From Companilactobacillus allii (GTDB lineage Bacteria > Bacillota > Bacilli > Lactobacillales > Lactobacillaceae): DNA of 64,000 bases. The notes under the pieces are model-generated. The model was not told where the DNA came from and did not search any database. It saw only the letters and a list, made by a program, of their open reading frames with translations. The stretch is from the NCBI RefSeq assembly GCF_001971585.1, contig NZ_CP019323.1, forward strand, positions 2,346,053 through 2,410,052, in the 5' to 3' direction. Of this stretch, positions 63,290 to 64,000 are shown one piece after another (positions within the stretch are counted from its first letter, which is position 1; the number at the start of each line of letters is the position of its first letter). Both the position numbers and the translations under genes were made by a program.

Positions 63290-63418
63290 TTAACAACCAA
63301 AACTATAAAAACTACGGCCGGTACACATAAAACTTATATTGCTTCTAGATGCTTTTTTAGCAGCAATTGTAAGTGGTTGTTGTGTATTTTGCAAACTAAC
63401 TATTGGATTAGTATTCAT
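63290..63418 (-). CDS. Class III lanthipeptide precursor LanA (42 residues)
   Basis: Begins MNTNPIVSLQNT and ends SFYSFGC. AGGAGG lies nine bases before ATG 63418. The leader has I-V-S-L-Q (residues 6-10), matching the hydrophobic-x-x-LQ recognition motif of class III leaders. The core has two perfect S-x-x-S-x-x-C units: S26-S29-C32 and S36-S39-C42, each able to form a labionin or lanthionine ring, the second at the C-terminus. It is first in the operon before the exporter and synthetase. Confidence 0.85.
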   Translation of the reverse strand: MNTNPIVSLQNTQQPLTIAAKKASRSNISFMCTGRSFYSFGC

Positions 63419-63584
63419 ACCCTTTTCCTCCTAAAAAAATATTTTTAGTACGCATATAAATTACCATGCATAACCTACTTTTTGTTGTAAATACCTTGAA
63501 CTATATATATTTCCATCTTTCTAAAACCATCAGAAATATTAATACTACTTTTATTAAAAATTGAATATAAGAGATTGAAACTTT
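63419..63584. other. Upstream region of the precursor gene
   Basis: 166 bp of very AT-rich sequence without an open frame. It must contain the promoter of the lanthipeptide operon. TTTACA (near 63488) and TATGCA-like words are present, but no pair with normal spacing is convincing. Confidence 0.4.
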
Positions 63585-63589
63585 AGTCT

Positions 63590-63825
63590 GAGCACTTCAG
63601 ATGGCAGTATCAGCACAAGAATTATCAAGATGCAATGAGGGAACTTAGAATAACTCCAAGTATGTCTCGAAAAGGCAATTGTCATGGTAACACACCTATG
63701 GAAAGTTTCTTTAACCTGTTAAATCTAGAATATTTAAATCGTATGAAGATTAATAATTTAGAGGAATTGAAATAAATTGTTGCTAAATACATTACTTGGT
63801 ATAATACCAAACGAATTTCAATGAA
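63590..63825 (+). pseudogene. IS3-family OrfB C-terminal remnant
   Basis: The frame reads RWQYQHKNYQDAMRELRITP, SMSRKGNCHGNTPMESFFNL, a stop inside EELK, then YITWYNTKRISMK. This is the C-terminal DDE region of an IS150-group transposase; the start of orfB is missing. It is not a continuation of the left element, since both keep the SMSR...TPME segment with different sequence. Confidence 0.85.
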
Positions 63826-64000
63826 ATCGAGTAGGAGGTAATTTTGATTACCGACCTCTCACACCACCGTACGTAAGGACCCGTATACAGCGGTTCATTA
63901 ATTTAAGCATTGTGAATAGACTGGAATTTCTTAGACATATTTATTAGTTCAAGAGATTCCAGCTTTTTATTCGTTAGAGTATATGACAATGTCCTGCTGT
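63826..64000 (-). mobile_element. Group II intron, 3' part (domains V and VI and end of RT gene)
   Basis: On the minus strand, after the RT stop, GAACCGCTGTATACGG and CGTACGGTGGTGTGAGAGG form a domain V-like hairpin (about 63852-63898). GGTAATC-AAA-ATTACC and CCTCCTACTCGAT make domain VI and the 3' end (AT) at 63826. The intron lies antisense in the IS3 orfB remnant. Its 5' part is beyond the window. Confidence 0.75.
63903..64000 (-). CDS. ltrA: Group II intron reverse transcriptase/maturase, C-terminal end
   Basis: 31 residues in frame from the right edge: RTLSYTLTNKKLESLELIN then KKFQSIHNA-stop, resembling intron-encoded protein C-termini. The rest is beyond the window. It lies in domain IV, directly before the domain V hairpin. 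Confidence 0.6.
   Translation of the reverse strand, partial: SRTLSYTLTNKKLESLELINMSKKFQSIHNA

Overview
The window is a low-GC Gram-positive chromosome segment, most likely from a Lactobacillaceae bacterium of the Companilactobacillus kind. This rests on AT-rich codon use, strong AGGAGG-type ribosome sites, WxL-type cell-surface proteins, class IIa-style bacteriocin immunity genes, an LmrCD-like exporter and a Listeria-like Pss exopolysaccharide operon. The genus is an inference. No rRNA, tRNA or CRISPR array was seen.

Layout. 1-2.0 kb: a DUF2252 gene running off the left edge and a PPOX-fold flavoprotein. 2.0-11.2 kb: a minus-strand exopolysaccharide operon (GH8 hydrolase, polytopic membrane protein, DUF2334 protein, BcsA-like synthase, BcsB-like partner, degenerate-GGDEF c-di-GMP receptor, M50 peptidase). 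11.3-21.6 kb: mixed metabolic, membrane and surface genes, including two orphan bacteriocin immunity genes. 21.7-26.8 kb: an OpuC/EgtU-type transporter plus oxidoreductase operon facing its Rrf2 regulator across a symmetric promoter/operator region. 26.9-28.7 kb: a WxL pair. 29-32.8 kb: a flavodoxin-fold oxidoreductase whose start codon appears to be ATA, then a TrpXYZ-type transporter behind a leader with a Phe-rich peptide and a terminator. 32.9-36.4 kb: an LmrCD-type exporter with one half frameshifted. 36.8-39.0 kb: a lectin/WxL surface protein. 39.2-51.7 kb: efflux and redox genes under HxlR, MerR and TetR regulators with readable operators. 51.9-55.4 kb: four consecutive zinc-ribbon membrane proteins (DUF805, PrsW, class A beta-lactamase-like, unknown). 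56.2-57.0 kb: a small Rossmann-like protein and a flavodoxin.

57.0-64.0 kb is an accessory island. It starts with a decayed IS3-family element that cuts an intergenic repeat. Next is a class III lanthipeptide locus on the minus strand: a 42-residue precursor with two perfect S-x-x-S-x-x-C motifs, an ABC exporter, a LanKC synthetase split by a +1 frameshift in a T5 run, and a small membrane protein that could be an immunity factor. It ends with a second IS3 remnant that carries a group II intron in antisense. This locus is the best candidate for an undescribed system.

A second signal is a family of at least seven intergenic repeats of about 130-215 bp. They have nested inverted arms that co-vary between copies and mostly sit between convergent genes. 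Two genes (LanKC and the LmrC-like ABC gene) are each broken by one extra base in a homopolymer, so sequencing error should be excluded before calling them inactive.
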